From NCBI RefSeq assembly GCF_031085175.1, contig NZ_JAVHUY010000026.1, positions 62,001 to 126,000 of the forward strand: DNA of 64,000 nucleotides, read 5' to 3'. The translations under genes were made by a program, and so were the position numbers. Below the pieces are notes generated by a model. That model was not told the DNA's origin, made no database searches, and saw only the letters and a list, made by a program, of their open reading frames with translations. Numbering within the stretch: the stretch's first letter is position 1; each line of letters begins with the position of its first letter. Positions 1-9,214 of the stretch are shown piece after piece. The DNA is from Phytohabitans maris. GTDB taxonomy: Bacteria; Actinomycetota; Actinomycetes; Mycobacteriales; Micromonosporaceae.

Positions 1-38
1 GGGCCGCGCAGTCCGCGCCGCCGAGCCCGCGGCCGCCG

Positions 39-2786
39 ATGCCGGACATGCCGCCGCCGGGGTACACCGACGGGCCGGACGGATCGCGCCGCCGCGCCGC
101 CCAGGACGGGCCGGCCGACGGGGTCGCTGGGCGCCGCCGCGGCGGGACCGGCTACGACACCGGCGACGTCGCGGGCCCGGAGGGTGGGCGCCGCCGTGGT
201 GCGGCCGACTACGAGCCCGGTGACGGGACTGACGGCGGGCGCCGCCGGGGTCGCGGTCAGGGCGGACCCGCCGGGTACGACGCCGGAGACGCCGCCGAAC
301 CCGAGGCTGGTCGCCGCCGGGTGGGCACCCCGGGCATGGGCGGGCAGCGCGCACCGGTGGACGACGACGACCTGGAAGGCTTCGCCGGGCCCGGTGGCCG
401 GCCGCGGGGCAACCGCGGTGTCGGGCGCCCGCGCGCGCCGATGGGCCAGGGCGCACCCGACCCGCGTCGCGCTGGGCCACCCGGCCCGGACGGCACACCG
501 GCCGGGCGCGCCACGCCGGTGGCTCCACCCGTGGTTCCGGGGCGGCAGGGAGCGACACCGCCGGGCAGCCCGCGCGGCCGCGGCGGTGCCCGGCCCGGTG
601 GCGGACGCCCGCCGATGGACCAGGCGGGACCGGGCGGACGGTTCGGTCCGGAGGCGCAGTCGGGTCCGCGCGCACCCTTCGGGCCGGACGGGCCGCAGGG
701 CCGGCCGGACGGACCGGGGACGGCGGACGGTCCGGGCACGCCCGCGGGACCGCGGGTCCCCGGCGGGCCGGGACGTCCCGGTGGGCCACGAGCCGGTGCG
801 GCGGGCGGCCCCGGAGCGGGCGGCGGACCGGGCGTGCCCGGAGCGGGTGGACCAGGCGGCCCCGGTGGACCGGGAGCGCTGGGCGGATCGGGCGGCCCCG
901 CTGGACCGGGAGTGTCTGGCGGTCCCGGCATGGCGGCCGGACCCGGTGTTCCGGGCGGGCCGCGGGTGCCGGGTGGCCCACGCGCCGGCCGAGCCGGTGG
1001 GCGCGCGGGCCAGGGAGTGGCTGACGGCCCCGGAATGCCGGCGGGACCGGGCATGGCGGCGGGACCGGGCATGGCGGCGGGACCGGGGGTGCCCGGCGGG
1101 ACCGGCCTGGCCGGCGGACCCCGCACGCCCGGTGGGCCGGAGACGGCGGCCGGGCCGGCGGGCCGAGCGAGGACGCCCGGCGGCCCCGGAATCGCCGGCG
1201 GGCCCGAGACGCCGGCGGTCCCTGGCGGGCCGGGCGGGCCGGGAATGGCGGCCGGGCCGGGGATGGCGGCCGGGCCGGCGGGCCGGGCGCGGACACCCGG
1301 TGCTGGACCACACCCCACCGGCCGGGCCGGGACACCGGACCTCCCACGCCCGGGCGGCCACCCCACCGGACCGGACGACCTGCGCCCCGGTGGTCGCGGC
1401 GGAGGGCTGGACGATCCGCGTGCGGGCGGCGGTCGTGGCGGAGGGCTGGACGATCCGCGTGCGGGCGGTCGTGGCGGGCCACCGGACGACCCGCGCCCGG
1501 GGATGCGTGGCGGAGGGCTGGACGACCTGCGGCCCGGGCGGGGCGGAGGGCCCGACGGGCCGGACGGGCGCCCGGGAGACGGCCCCAGCCGGCCGGTGGG
1601 CCTGCGCGGTCCCGGCCCGGCTGGCGCGGGACCCAACGGGGCGGGCATGGCGAGCGTCCCCAGCGGCCCCGGAGGCGGCCTGGGCGGGCGCGGGCCGGGT
1701 GGCATGGGACCTGACGGGCCGGGACCGGCGCGGGCGGCCGCGGCCGCACCCGTCGTGCCGCCTGGCGTGGCAGCGGGGCCGGGTACGGCGCCTGGGCGGG
1801 CAGCGCCCGGTGGTGCGCCGGTCGGGCCGGGCGCGGGTCCGCGGACCGGGCGAGCGTCCGCCGCGGCGGCTCCCGTCGAGGGGCGGGTCGGGCCACCGGG
1901 CGGCCCCGGCATCGCGCCGGGAAGCCCCGGGAGTGTCGGGGCGGCGGGGAGTCCGGTGGGGTTCCCGGGGAGTCCCGTCGCGCCACCGGGGAGCCCGGTC
2001 GGTGGTGACGCCGAACCGGTCGCCGTCGCGCGCGCGTCCGTCGCGCCGCCCGCCGAGCCGGGGGTACGGGCGACCCGTCCGGCGGCACCCGTCAGTGGAT
2101 CGGGGGACGGACCTGATCCCGTACCCGATGAGACGCTGGACCGCGACGGCGGTCCCGGGCCGGCGGAGGCGCGGGAGCAGCGGGCCTGGCGCCTGGTCGC
2201 CATCGTCGTCGCGAGCCTGATCGTGCTCGGGGCGCTGCCGCTCTACTTCGGCATCCGCACTGCCACGCGCGACCCGGTCCTCAACTCGCTCAACGCCCTC
2301 GACGTCCCCGGCTGGGCGGCCGGAAACGTGCAGGACGCCGTGAGCGGCAGCCGGTGGTGCCTGGTGGACTGCCGCTTCCGGGAGCGGACGGCGCAGTCCC
2401 AGCAGGGGCCGGACGAGACCACCCGGGTGTACGAGGCGGCGCTCACCGAGGCCGGCTGGCAGCGCTGGGAGGCGGCGAAGCTCTGTCCCGAGCAGCCGGT
2501 ACCCGGGCACTACACCTGCTGGACGCGCGACGAGTTGACGCTCGACCTGTGGGTGCGCGCGCCCTCGTGCGCCACGCCGCAGCAGGGCGAGGGGGGTACC
2601 CCGCCGCCAGCGGGGCCGGGTGGCAGGTGCGACGGTTCCGTGGTGTCGGTGAAGGTGCGCAACGCCATCGACGACGATCGGGTCAAGACGGGGCCGAGCA
2701 CCGACCCCTCGCTGACCGGTGAGGACCCCGATCCGGTCTTCACGGACGATCCGCTGCTGGACGATCCGACGCCGACGCCCTCCTGA
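39..2786 (+). CDS. Gly/Pro-rich membrane-anchored protein of unknown function
   Basis: Function not recognised. About 700 residues of disordered Gly/Pro/Arg/Ala-rich sequence come first, beginning with several GRRR-containing repeats and continuing as long GPGxPGG-type runs. One clear membrane segment follows near residues 719-738 (core AIVVASLIVLGALPLYFGI), then an outer domain of about 175 residues with six cysteines (in SRWCLVDC, KLCPEQ, HYTCW, APSC and GRCDG) that could form disulfides. The topology suggests a cytoplasmic low-complexity arm and an extracytoplasmic C-terminal domain. No Shine-Dalgarno sequence precedes the ATG and the frame stays open to base 1, so the true start may lie upstream of the window. 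The C-terminal half uses normal coding statistics for this genome. It stands upstream of two small membrane proteins and alaS. Confidence 0.75.
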   Translation: MPDMPPPGYTDGPDGSRRRAAQDGPADGVAGRRRGGTGYDTGDVAGPEGGRRRGAADYEPGDGTDGGRRRGRGQGGPAGYDAGDAAEPEAGRRRVGTPGMGGQRAPVDDDDLEGFAGPGGRPRGNRGVGRPRAPMGQGAPDPRRAGPPGPDGTPAGRATPVAPPVVPGRQGATPPGSPRGRGGARPGGGRPPMDQAGPGGRFGPEAQSGPRAPFGPDGPQGRPDGPGTADGPGTPAGPRVPGGPGRPGGPRAGAAGGPGAGGGPGVPGAGGPGGPGGPGALGGSGGPAGPGVSGGPGMAAGPGVPGGPRVPGGPRAGRAGGRAGQGVADGPGMPAGPGMAAGPGMAAGPGVPGGTGLAGGPRTPGGPETAAGPAGRARTPGGPGIAGGPETPAVPGGPGGPGMAAGPGMAAGPAGRARTPGAGPHPTGRAGTPDLPRPGGHPTGPDDLRPGGRGGGLDDPRAGGGRGGGLDDPRAGGRGGPPDDPRPGMRGGGLDDLRPGRGGGPDGPDGRPGDGPSRPVGLRGPGPAGAGPNGAGMASVPSGPGGGLGGRGPGGMGPDGPGPARAAAAAPVVPPGVAAGPGTAPGRAAPGGAPVGPGAGPRTGRASAAAAPVEGRVGPPGGPGIAPGSPGSVGAAGSPVGFPGSPVAPPGSPVGGDAEPVAVARASVAPPAEPGVRATRPAAPVSGSGDGPDPVPDETLDRDGGPGPAEAREQRAWRLVAIVVASLIVLGALPLYFGIRTATRDPVLNSLNALDVPGWAAGNVQDAVSGSRWCLVDCRFRERTAQSQQGPDETTRVYEAALTEAGWQRWEAAKLCPEQPVPGHYTCWTRDELTLDLWVRAPSCATPQQGEGGTPPPAGPGGRCDGSVVSVKVRNAIDDDRVKTGPSTDPSLTGEDPDPVFTDDPLLDDPTPTPS

Positions 2787-2861
2787 CCCGGCGGCCGCCC
2801 GTCACTGACGGTAGGGTCTGCACGTTGGCGGATTGGGTGGCCCGGGCGGAGGAGGACAGGC

Positions 2862-3341
2862 GTGTCGGGTGGAGAGATCGCGGCGCTGGTGGCGGCCGGT
2901 GCGTTCCTGATGCTCGTGCTGGTGCTGGCGGTGCCGATCCTGCGCCTGCGGCGCACAGTGGACGCGGCGACCCGCGCCATCAACGACATCAACGAGCGCA
3001 CGGCACCGCTGCTCGGCAACGTCAACACCACGATCGTGGGGGTCAACGAGGCGTTGGGGCAGGTGCACACCACGTTGGACGGTGTAAACCTCCAACTGGC
3101 CAAGGTGGACACGATCACCGGCCACGCGCAGAGCGTCACGGCCAACGTGGCCAACCTCGCCACCGTCGTCTCCGCCGCCGCGGCCAACCCGCTGGTCAAG
3201 GTCGCCGCGTTCGGGTACGGGGTGCGCCGCGCCGCCGCGGCCCGGCGCCACGCCGACGAGGAGCGTGAGGTGCGCGCCACCCTCAAGCAGCGGCGCAAGG
3301 AGGCCCGCGCGGCCCGCAAGGCAGGACACGTCACCGGCTGA
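2862..3341 (+). CDS. DUF948-type small membrane protein
   Basis: A 159-residue protein with one N-terminal membrane segment (residues about 6-27) followed by a helical, coiled-coil-like stretch rich in T, N and V heptads (RRTVDAATRAINDIN), and a basic, Arg/Lys-rich C-terminus. This is the layout of DUF948 proteins, which commonly lie just upstream of alaS in actinobacteria; their function is not known. The GTG start is preceded by a purine-rich GGAGGAGG. A TAGGGT hexamer at 2812-2817 could be a -10 element. Family assignment is from recalled sequence style and position, not a search. Confidence 0.8.
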   Translation: MSGGEIAALVAAGAFLMLVLVLAVPILRLRRTVDAATRAINDINERTAPLLGNVNTTIVGVNEALGQVHTTLDGVNLQLAKVDTITGHAQSVTANVANLATVVSAAAANPLVKVAAFGYGVRRAAAARRHADEEREVRATLKQRRKEARAARKAGHVTG

Positions 3342-3386
3342 CCCCCCGGAGCGGGCGCGGTTGGCGGTACGGGAAGGATGAAAGCC

Positions 3387-3665
3387 ATGAGGCGGTTGCT
3401 CTGGTTGGGTGTCGGACTGGCGGTCGGCGCGCTCGTCGTGCGCAAGGTCACGCAGAAGGCCCAGTCGTACACGCCGGGCGGCATCGCCGCGTCGCTCTCG
3501 GAATCCGCTGGCGGTCTGGTGGAGTCCGTCCGTAGCTTCGTAGACGACGTGCGGGTGGGCATGGCCGAGCGGGAGCAGGAGATCCACGAGGCGATCGAGG
3601 CCGGCGTCCACCTGGAAGAGCTGGAAGACGACGACACGCTGATGACACGGAGAGGCGATCGATGA
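3387..3665 (+). CDS. Small membrane-associated hypothetical protein upstream of alaS
   Basis: A 92-residue protein: one N-terminal hydrophobic helix ([16 protein letters not shown]), then an amphipathic helical stretch ([24 protein letters not shown]). It resembles the DUF6167 proteins found between the DUF948 gene and alaS in many actinomycetes; function unknown. The ATG at 3387 was preferred to the one at 3378 because the Shine-Dalgarno sequence GGAAGG (3372-3377) touches the earlier ATG but is 9 bases from the later one. The stop overlaps the alaS start (ATGA), so the two are probably translationally coupled. Confidence 0.75.
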   Translation: MRRLLWLGVGLAVGALVVRKVTQKAQSYTPGGIAASLSESAGGLVESVRSFVDDVRVGMAEREQEIHEAIEAGVHLEELEDDDTLMTRRGDR

Positions 3666-6346
3666 AGACGGCGGAGATCAAGCGGCGGTTTCTGGCCCAT
3701 TTCGCGGCCAATGGGCACACGGTCGTGCCTTCCGCTGCGCTGCCGGCCATCGATGACCCGAACCTGTTGTTCATCAATGCGGGCATGGTGCAGTTCGTGC
3801 CGTATTTCCTGGGTCAGCGGACCCCGCCGTACGATCGGGCGGCGAGTGTGCAGAAGTGCATCCGTACGCCGGACATCGACGAGGTCGGCAAGACCAGCCG
3901 GCATGGCACGTTCTTCCAGATGAACGGCAACTTCTCGTTCGGCGACTACTTCAAGTCGGGGGCGATCCCGCTGGCGTGGGAGCTGTCGACCAAGCCGGTG
4001 TCGCAGGGTGGTTTCGGGCTGGACGGCGACCGGATCTGGGCGACGGTGTACCTGGACGACGACGAGGCCATCGACATCTGGCACAAGACGGTGGGTCTGC
4101 CGCTGGAGCGGATCGTGCGCCGGGGCAAGCGGGACAACTACTGGTCGATGGGGATTCCCGGGCCGGCGGGGCCGTGCTCGGAGCTCTATTACGACCGTGG
4201 CCCCGACTACGGGCCGGAGGGCGGTCCGGATGTCGACGAGGACCGGTTCCTGGAGTTTTGGAACCTGGTGTTCATGCAGTACGAGATCGCGGATGTGAAG
4301 TCCAAGGAGGACTTCCGGGTGGTCCGTGAGCTGCCGAGCAAGAATATCGACACCGGTATGGGTCTGGAGCGGATCGCGTCGATCCTGCAGGGTGTGGACA
4401 ACCTGTACGAGATCGACGAGGTGCGCCCGATCCTGGCGTTGGCGGCGGAGTTGACCGGTCGGCGGTACGGGGCGAAGTCCGGTCATGTGGCGGGTGAGTC
4501 GCATCCGGACGACGTGCGGCTGCGGGTGATCGCCGATCACGTGCGCACCGCGTTGATGTTGATCGGCGACGGTGTCACCCCGTCCAACGAGGGGCGCGGT
4601 TACGTGCTGCGCCGGATCATGCGTCGGGCGATCAGGGCGATGCGGCTGCTGGGCTGGCAGGAGCCGGCGCTGCCGCTGCTGCTGCCGGTGGCGCGGGACT
4701 GCATGTCGCCGTCGTACCCGGAGGTGGCGACCGACTTCGACCGGATCTCGCAGTACGCCTACGCGGAGGAGGACGCGTTCCTGTCCACGCTGCGGGCCGG
4801 CACGACGATCCTGGACACCGCGATCTCGACCGCCAAGCGGCAGGGCAGCCCGACGCTGTCGGGGGATCAGGCGTTTCAGCTGCACGACACGTACGGCTTC
4901 CCGATCGACCTCACCCTGGAGATCGCGGCCGAGCAGGGGCTCACCGTCGACTCCGAGGGCTTCCGCCGGCTGATGGCCGACCAGCGGGAACGGGCCAAGG
5001 CCGACGCGCGGGCGCGCAAGACCGGCCACGCCGACCTCTCCTCGTACCGCTCGGCGCTCGACGACGGCGGCCCGGTGGAGTTCACCGGATACCACGAGGT
5101 GGCGCGCGAGTCGCGGGTCCGCTCGGTGCTCAGCTCGGGCGGCGCGGCGCTGCCCGCGGCCGGTGAGGGCGAGCAGATCGAGCTGGTGCTCGACGCCACC
5201 CCCTTCTACGCCGAGGGCGGCGGCCAGCAGGCCGACCAGGGCATCATCACCGTCGGCGGCGGCCAGGTCGAGGTCGTCGACGTCCAGCAGCCGGTGCCCG
5301 GGCTGATCGTCCACAAGGCCCGCGTCGTCCGCGGCGAGGTCCGCCCGGGCGACGCCGGGTACGCGGAGATCGACGTCACTCGCCGCAAGGCGATCTCGCG
5401 GTCGCACACCGCCACCCACCTGGTGCACCAGACGATGCGCAACTTCCTCGGCGAGTCGGCGACCCAGGCGGGCTCGCTCAACGCCCCGGGCCGGCTCCGC
5501 TTCGACTTCAACACGCCCGGCGCGGTGCCGGCCAGCGTCCTGCACGACGTGGAGCAGCAGGTCAACGAGGTGCTCCTCGGCGACCTGGAGGTGCACGCGT
5601 TCATCACCTCGCAGGAGGAGGCGCGGCGGCTGGGCGCGATGGCGCTGTTCGGCGAGAAGTACGGCGACGAGGTGCGGGTCGTCGAGGTCGGCGACTACGC
5701 CCGCGAGCTCTGCGGCGGCACCCACGTGGCCCGCTCCGGCCAGCTCGGCCTCGTCAAGATCCTGTCCGAGGCGTCGATCGGCTCCGGCGTGCGCCGGGTC
5801 GAGGCGCTGGTCGGCATCGACGCGTTCGGCTACCTGGCCCGCGAGCACCTGCTCGTGTCGCGGCTGGCCGAGCTCTACCGGGTCCCCAACGAGCAGGTCG
5901 CCGAGCGGGTCGAGCAGACCGTGACCCAGCTGCGCGACGCGGAGAAGGAACTGGAGAAGCTCCGCGCTCAGCTCGTCCTCGGAGGTGCGGCGTCGCTGGC
6001 GTCGTCGGCGCGCGAGGTGGGCGGCGTCGCCTACGTGGGCACCGAGGCACCGGAGGGCGCCGGCGGCAACGACGTGCGCACCCTCGCCCAGGAGATCCGC
6101 GGCAAGATCGACCCGGCCCGCCCCGCGGTGGTCGCGGTGGCCGCCCGCTCCGGCGGCAAGGCGTCCCTGGTGGTCGCGGTCAACCAGGCCGCGCGCGGCC
6201 GTGGCGTCTCCGCCTCCGACCTGGTCAAGGGCGCGCTCTCCGGCCGCGGCGGCGGCAGCCCCGACCTGGCCCAGGGCGGCGGCCTCCCGGCCTCCGAGGC
6301 GCCCCGCCTGCTCGCCTCCGTCGAGCAGGCGCTCGCCACCGCCTAG
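3662..6346 (+). CDS. alaS: Alanyl-tRNA synthetase
   Basis: A full-length 894-residue class II synthetase that charges tRNA-Ala in the cytoplasm. The aminoacylation core opens with [19 protein letters not shown] and contains the class II motif 2 region ([19 protein letters not shown]). The editing domain carries the zinc-binding pair HTATH near residue 582 and CGGTH near residue 685. The C-terminal oligomerisation part ([11 protein letters not shown]) is present. The ATG overlaps the preceding stop and has a GGAGAGG Shine-Dalgarno. Codon choice shifts within the gene: the first third uses many G- and T-ending codons (ctg, gtg, ggt, gcg), the rest mainly C-ending codons. Confidence 0.97.
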   Translation: MKTAEIKRRFLAHFAANGHTVVPSAALPAIDDPNLLFINAGMVQFVPYFLGQRTPPYDRAASVQKCIRTPDIDEVGKTSRHGTFFQMNGNFSFGDYFKSGAIPLAWELSTKPVSQGGFGLDGDRIWATVYLDDDEAIDIWHKTVGLPLERIVRRGKRDNYWSMGIPGPAGPCSELYYDRGPDYGPEGGPDVDEDRFLEFWNLVFMQYEIADVKSKEDFRVVRELPSKNIDTGMGLERIASILQGVDNLYEIDEVRPILALAAELTGRRYGAKSGHVAGESHPDDVRLRVIADHVRTALMLIGDGVTPSNEGRGYVLRRIMRRAIRAMRLLGWQEPALPLLLPVARDCMSPSYPEVATDFDRISQYAYAEEDAFLSTLRAGTTILDTAISTAKRQGSPTLSGDQAFQLHDTYGFPIDLTLEIAAEQGLTVDSEGFRRLMADQRERAKADARARKTGHADLSSYRSALDDGGPVEFTGYHEVARESRVRSVLSSGGAALPAAGEGEQIELVLDATPFYAEGGGQQADQGIITVGGGQVEVVDVQQPVPGLIVHKARVVRGEVRPGDAGYAEIDVTRRKAISRSHTATHLVHQTMRNFLGESATQAGSLNAPGRLRFDFNTPGAVPASVLHDVEQQVNEVLLGDLEVHAFITSQEEARRLGAMALFGEKYGDEVRVVEVGDYARELCGGTHVARSGQLGLVKILSEASIGSGVRRVEALVGIDAFGYLAREHLLVSRLAELYRVPNEQVAERVEQTVTQLRDAEKELEKLRAQLVLGGAASLASSAREVGGVAYVGTEAPEGAGGNDVRTLAQEIRGKIDPARPAVVAVAARSGGKASLVVAVNQAARGRGVSASDLVKGALSGRGGGSPDLAQGGGLPASEAPRLLASVEQALATA

Positions 6347-6425
6347 GGCCGTCGGCACGGCTTTCGCGGCCCGCGCGGGCCGCACTGGCCCCGTGTCCGG
6401 GCGTCGCGCCGGGCGCGGGGCTTGC

Positions 6426-6462
6426 GTGCGAGAAGCTCTCGAGCTGCCCGCACAGACGGGGC
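6426..6462 (+). repeat. Dispersed repeat 'p', copy 1
   Basis: Core AGAAGCTCTCGAGCTGCCCG followed by CACAGACGGGGCA. An inverted copy lies at 7021-7058, and diverged copies lie at 25189-25221 and 58628-58664. Together with copy 2 it could pair over ~600 bases. Confidence 0.75.
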
Positions 6463-6536
6463 AGCCACGTCACCGCCTCCGAAGGCCTCTCCACATAGCC
6501 CGATGCCATATGCCCCGATTCCATATACCCCGGTCC

Positions 6537-6670
6537 GCCGCACCTGCGGACCGCATGCGCGGGGTCCCCGGGAAATGTGGAGCGCAGCGGAGCGTTTTCT
6601 TGGGGTGCTTTCCCGCGGGCACCGCTCCCGGCCGGCTCCTCGCTGGCGCTCGTCGAAACCCCGGCCGTCC
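6537..6670 (-). repeat. Modular dispersed repeat, copy A (inverted relative to copy B)
   Basis: Contains the common core (GGAGCGCAGCGGAGCGTTTT with CTTGGGGTGC) next to the 'type 1' flank (CCCGCGGGCACCGCT...GCCGG...GGCGCTCGTCGA). The reverse complement matches 7297-7445 and 25246-25375 over about 130 bases. Confidence 0.8.
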
Positions 6671-6685
6671 GCTGCCACGCCCGCC

Positions 6686-6970
6686 GGTCAAGCCCAACCC
6701 GGGCGGCTGCTTGTGCGCGTGGGTCAAGCCCATCCGGGGCGCTTGGCTGCCGCGCGCGTGGATCGAGCCCGCCCGGGCCGATCGGTGGCTGTGCCCGTGT
6801 GGGTCAAGGCCGAGCCCGGGTGGTGGGCTGTCACGTCCGCGGGTCAAGGCCGAGCCCGGGTGGCGGACTGCCGCGCGTGCGGGTCAAGCCCAACCCCGGG
6901 CCGGTCGGCCGCGACGTGCGTGGGTCGAGCCCTGCCCAGCCCGGTGCGGTCCGGGCCGCCACGCCCGCGC
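6686..6970 (+). repeat. Seven imperfect ~40-bp tandem repeats
   Basis: Units start at GGTCAAGCC or a close variant at 6686, 6722, 6761, 6802, 6842, 6882 and 6923, giving spacings of 36-41 bases. Units 4 and 5 are nearly identical. The units are far too similar and too close-packed to be CRISPR repeats with spacers. Confidence 0.75.
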
Positions 6971-7020
6971 GGCAAGCCCCACCCACACACCGCCATGCCA
7001 CGGTCTGGTGCGGTCACGAG

Positions 7021-7058
7021 TGCCCCGTCTGTGCGGGCAACTCGAGAGCTTCTCGCGA
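7021..7058 (-). repeat. Dispersed repeat 'p', copy 2 (inverted)
   Basis: The reverse complement of 6426-6462 with few differences (CTCGAGAGCTTCTCGCG on the plus strand). Confidence 0.75.
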
Positions 7059-7204
7059 AGTAGACCGGTCCCCGGCGGATCCACCTCGACGGGCCTGCCT
7101 CACCGGCTCGTCTCGACCTGCCTGCCCCTGGGCTGCCTACCTCGACGGGCTGGCCTCGGGCGGCTTGCCCGGGCGGCTGGCGCCGGGCCGGCTGCTGGCC
7201 TCGG

Positions 7205-7282
7205 GCGGTGGCGGCCCAGGCGGCTGGTCCGGGCGGTGGTGGCCTGGGCGGCTGGTCCGGGCGGTGGTGGCCTGGGCGGGCC
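7205..7282 (+). repeat. 28-bp tandem repeat, nearly three units
   Basis: Units starting GCGGTGGYGGCCYRGGCGG at 7205, 7233 and 7261; the second and third differ very little. Confidence 0.7.
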
Positions 7283-7296
7283 GGTGGGGTGGGGCT

Positions 7297-7445
7297 TGGC
7301 CCGCGGACCTGGCAGCGGAGGCCGGGGAAGTCGGCGAGCGCGAGCGAGCCGCCGGCCGTAGCGGTGCCCGCGGGAATGCACCCCAAGAAAACGCTCCGCT
7401 GCGCTCCACGTTTCCCCGGGGACCCCGCGCATACGGTCCGCGGGT
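7297..7445 (+). repeat. Modular dispersed repeat, copy B
   Basis: The 'type 1' flank (CGGACCTGGCAGCGGAGGCC... CCGGCCGTAGCGGTGCCCGC) runs into the core (CACCCCAAGAAAACGCTCCG, then CTGCGCTCCACGTTTCCCC) and ends in GGACCCCGCGCATACGGTCC. Nearly the same arrangement occurs at 25246-25375, and inverted at 6537-6670. Confidence 0.8.
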
Positions 7446-7571
7446 GACGCGGGCCGGGGCAAATCCGCCGAAAAAGCGTCACTCAGACGCTGGACGAACG
7501 GCGGGGGTGACCGCGACACCGCCGGTGCCGTGCGCGACCATGATGGGTCAGGCGCGGAGCAAAGGGAGCGT

Positions 7572-8030
7572 ATGGGCGAGTTCGTGCGCGGCACCCGGCT
7601 GGGTGTCGACGTCGGTCAGGTGCGGGTCGGCGTCGCGTTGAGTGACCCGGACGGCGTTCTGGCGACCCCGTTGGTCACGCTGCGCCGCGACCTGAATGCG
7701 GACGTTGATGCTGTTCCTTCCGATATCTTTGAACTTGCGCGACTCGTAGATGCGTATCAAACCGTAGAGGTCGTGGTCGGGTTGCCGGTGACACTCGCCG
7801 GGACGGAAGGACCCGCGGCGGTGCAGGCCAGGGCATATGCCCAGCGCCTGAGCGGGGCGATCGCGCCGGTGCCGGTGCGGCTGGCTGACGAGAGGATGTC
7901 CACCGTCGCGGCAACCCGTAGGCTGGCCGAACGTGGCGTGCGGGGAAAGCGCCAACGTGCGGTTGTCGACCAGGCGGCCGCTGTGGAGATCCTGCAGGGC
8001 TGGCTAGACGCGCAGCGGAGGCGAGCGTAA
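7572..8030 (+). CDS. ruvX: Holliday junction resolvase-like YqgF/RuvX nuclease
   Basis: A 152-residue RNase H-fold protein of the YqgF/RuvX family, implicated in Holliday junction resolution and pre-16S rRNA maturation. The N-terminal GVDVG holds the first catalytic Asp (D13). The second acidic site is in LADERMST and the third in VVDQAAAVEIL. The ATG at 7572 is chosen because AAAGGGAG lies 4-11 bases upstream; an in-frame GTG at 7530 has no such site. The stop overlaps the mltG start by one base (TAATG). A short stretch (about 7695-7775) uses A/T-ending codons more freely than its neighbours. Confidence 0.92.
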   Translation: MGEFVRGTRLGVDVGQVRVGVALSDPDGVLATPLVTLRRDLNADVDAVPSDIFELARLVDAYQTVEVVVGLPVTLAGTEGPAAVQARAYAQRLSGAIAPVPVRLADERMSTVAATRRLAERGVRGKRQRAVVDQAAAVEILQGWLDAQRRRA

Positions 8031-9214
8031 TGATCGACGAGTTGGAGCTCGCGTTCGACGACGAACCCGTCGAACGGTGGCGACATCGTCGTGGACGTAA
8101 GCGGGGCCAGAAGAAGCGTGGTGGCGCGGGCAAGAGCGTGGTCGCGCTGCTCGTGGTGGTCGTGATGCTCGGGGCCCTGGGCGCCGGCGTCTGGTACGGC
8201 TACGACCGCGTGCAGGGCTTCTTCACGACCGCCGACTACGAGGGCGCGGGCCAGGGCGAGGTGACCATCCAGGTCAAGCAGGGCGACACCGCGACCGACA
8301 TCGCCAACGCGCTGGTGACGGCCGACGTGGTGAAGAGCGCCAAGGCGTTTACCGAGGCGGCCCGGGACAACTCGCGCAGCCAGAATATCCAGCCCGGCAC
8401 CTACAAGCTGCACCTGCAGATGAGCGGCGCCGAGGCGCTCAACATGCTGCTCGACCTGAAGAACAAGATCGTCAACGGCGTGCTGGTGCGCGAGGGGATC
8501 TCGGCGAAGGCCACGTTCCGGGAGCTGGAGAAGGCTACGAAGATCCCGGTGAAGGACTTCGAAGCGGCCGCCAAGGACCCGATCGACCTGGGCATCCCGG
8601 ACTGGTGGTTCAAGCGCAGCGACGGCAAGAAGGTGACGCCGTCGATCGAGGGGTTCCTCTTCCCGGACACGTACGAGATCGATCCTAAGTGGACGGCGAA
8701 GGACATCGTGCGCACGATGGTCGACCGCTTCCTCACGGTGACCGGCGAGCTGAAGTTCGACGAGAAGGCGCAGGCGCTCAACCTCACGCCGTACGACGTG
8801 CTCATCGTCTCCTCGCTGGCCCAGGCCGAGGCGGGCACCCAGGAGGACCTGGGCAAGGTGGCGCGGGTGGCGTACAACCGGCTCTACGGCGAGTTTCCGT
8901 GCAACTGCCTGGAGATGGACGTCACCGTCAACTACTGGCGCGAGCTGCGCGGACTGCCGATCAAGGCGTCCAAGGACATGACCGCCTCCGAGCTCGACGA
9001 CCCGAAGAACCCGTACAACCGCAAGCTCAAGGGCCTCGTCCCCACCCCGATCAACAACCCGGGCAGGCACGCCCTCGAAGGCGCGATGGCGCCGCCGCCG
9101 GGCAACTGGCTCTACTTCGTGGCGATCGACAAGTCCGGGCGGTCCGCGTTCACCAACGACCTCAACCAGCACGAGAAGAACAAGCAGACCGCGCGCGAAA
9201 ACGGCGTCCTTTGA
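8030..9214 (+). CDS. mltG: Endolytic peptidoglycan transglycosylase MltG (YceG-like)
   Basis: A 394-residue membrane-anchored lytic transglycosylase that cuts nascent glycan strands. A basic cytoplasmic N-terminus (RHRRGRKRGQKKR) precedes one membrane helix (residues about 36-57), then a LysM-like segment and the YceG catalytic domain. The probable catalytic Glu lies in SSLAQAEAGTQED near residue 267; GFLFPDTYEI and TPINNPGRHALEGAM are family hallmarks. It follows ruvX with a one-base overlap and overlaps aroE by four bases (TTGA), the usual ruvX-mltG-aroE order of actinomycetes. Confidence 0.94.
   Translation: MIDELELAFDDEPVERWRHRRGRKRGQKKRGGAGKSVVALLVVVVMLGALGAGVWYGYDRVQGFFTTADYEGAGQGEVTIQVKQGDTATDIANALVTADVVKSAKAFTEAARDNSRSQNIQPGTYKLHLQMSGAEALNMLLDLKNKIVNGVLVREGISAKATFRELEKATKIPVKDFEAAAKDPIDLGIPDWWFKRSDGKKVTPSIEGFLFPDTYEIDPKWTAKDIVRTMVDRFLTVTGELKFDEKAQALNLTPYDVLIVSSLAQAEAGTQEDLGKVARVAYNRLYGEFPCNCLEMDVTVNYWRELRGLPIKASKDMTASELDDPKNPYNRKLKGLVPTPINNPGRHALEGAMAPPPGNWLYFVAIDKSGRSAFTNDLNQHEKNKQTARENGVL

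Larger units (their letters stand above)
6347..7571. other. 1.2-kb intergenic repeat region between alaS and ruvX
   Basis: No convincing gene. Open frames here are long only because of extreme GC content, and they read through repeats. The region holds an 18-bp perfect palindrome just after alaS (6366-6383), an inverted pair of a ~37-bp sequence (6426-6462 and 7021-7058), two oppositely oriented copies of the dispersed modular repeat (6537-6670 and 7297-7445), seven imperfect ~40-bp tandem units (6686-6970) and nearly three 28-bp tandem units (7205-7282). Confidence 0.8.

Noticed and set aside
1401-1520. DNA repeats within the first gene as a separate element
   Set aside because: The 39-base period follows the protein repeat GGLDDPRAGG and is explained by coding low complexity.
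2510-6385. A 1291-codon open frame on the minus strand across alaS
   Set aside because: It is antisense to alaS and two conserved genes, its composition is Arg/Gly/His-rich, and it is explained by the high GC at third positions of the true genes.
6686-6970. The tandem array as a CRISPR
   Set aside because: Repeats abut each other without unique spacers, and no cas gene is present.
6422-7482. Several 90-450 codon frames between alaS and ruvX on both strands
   Set aside because: They read through tandem and inverted repeats, have no ribosome sites, and identical peptide blocks appear in opposite frames because the DNA is repeated.
7530-7571. GTG 7530 as the ruvX start
   Set aside because: No ribosome site there, whereas AAAGGGAG directly precedes ATG 7572, where family homology starts.
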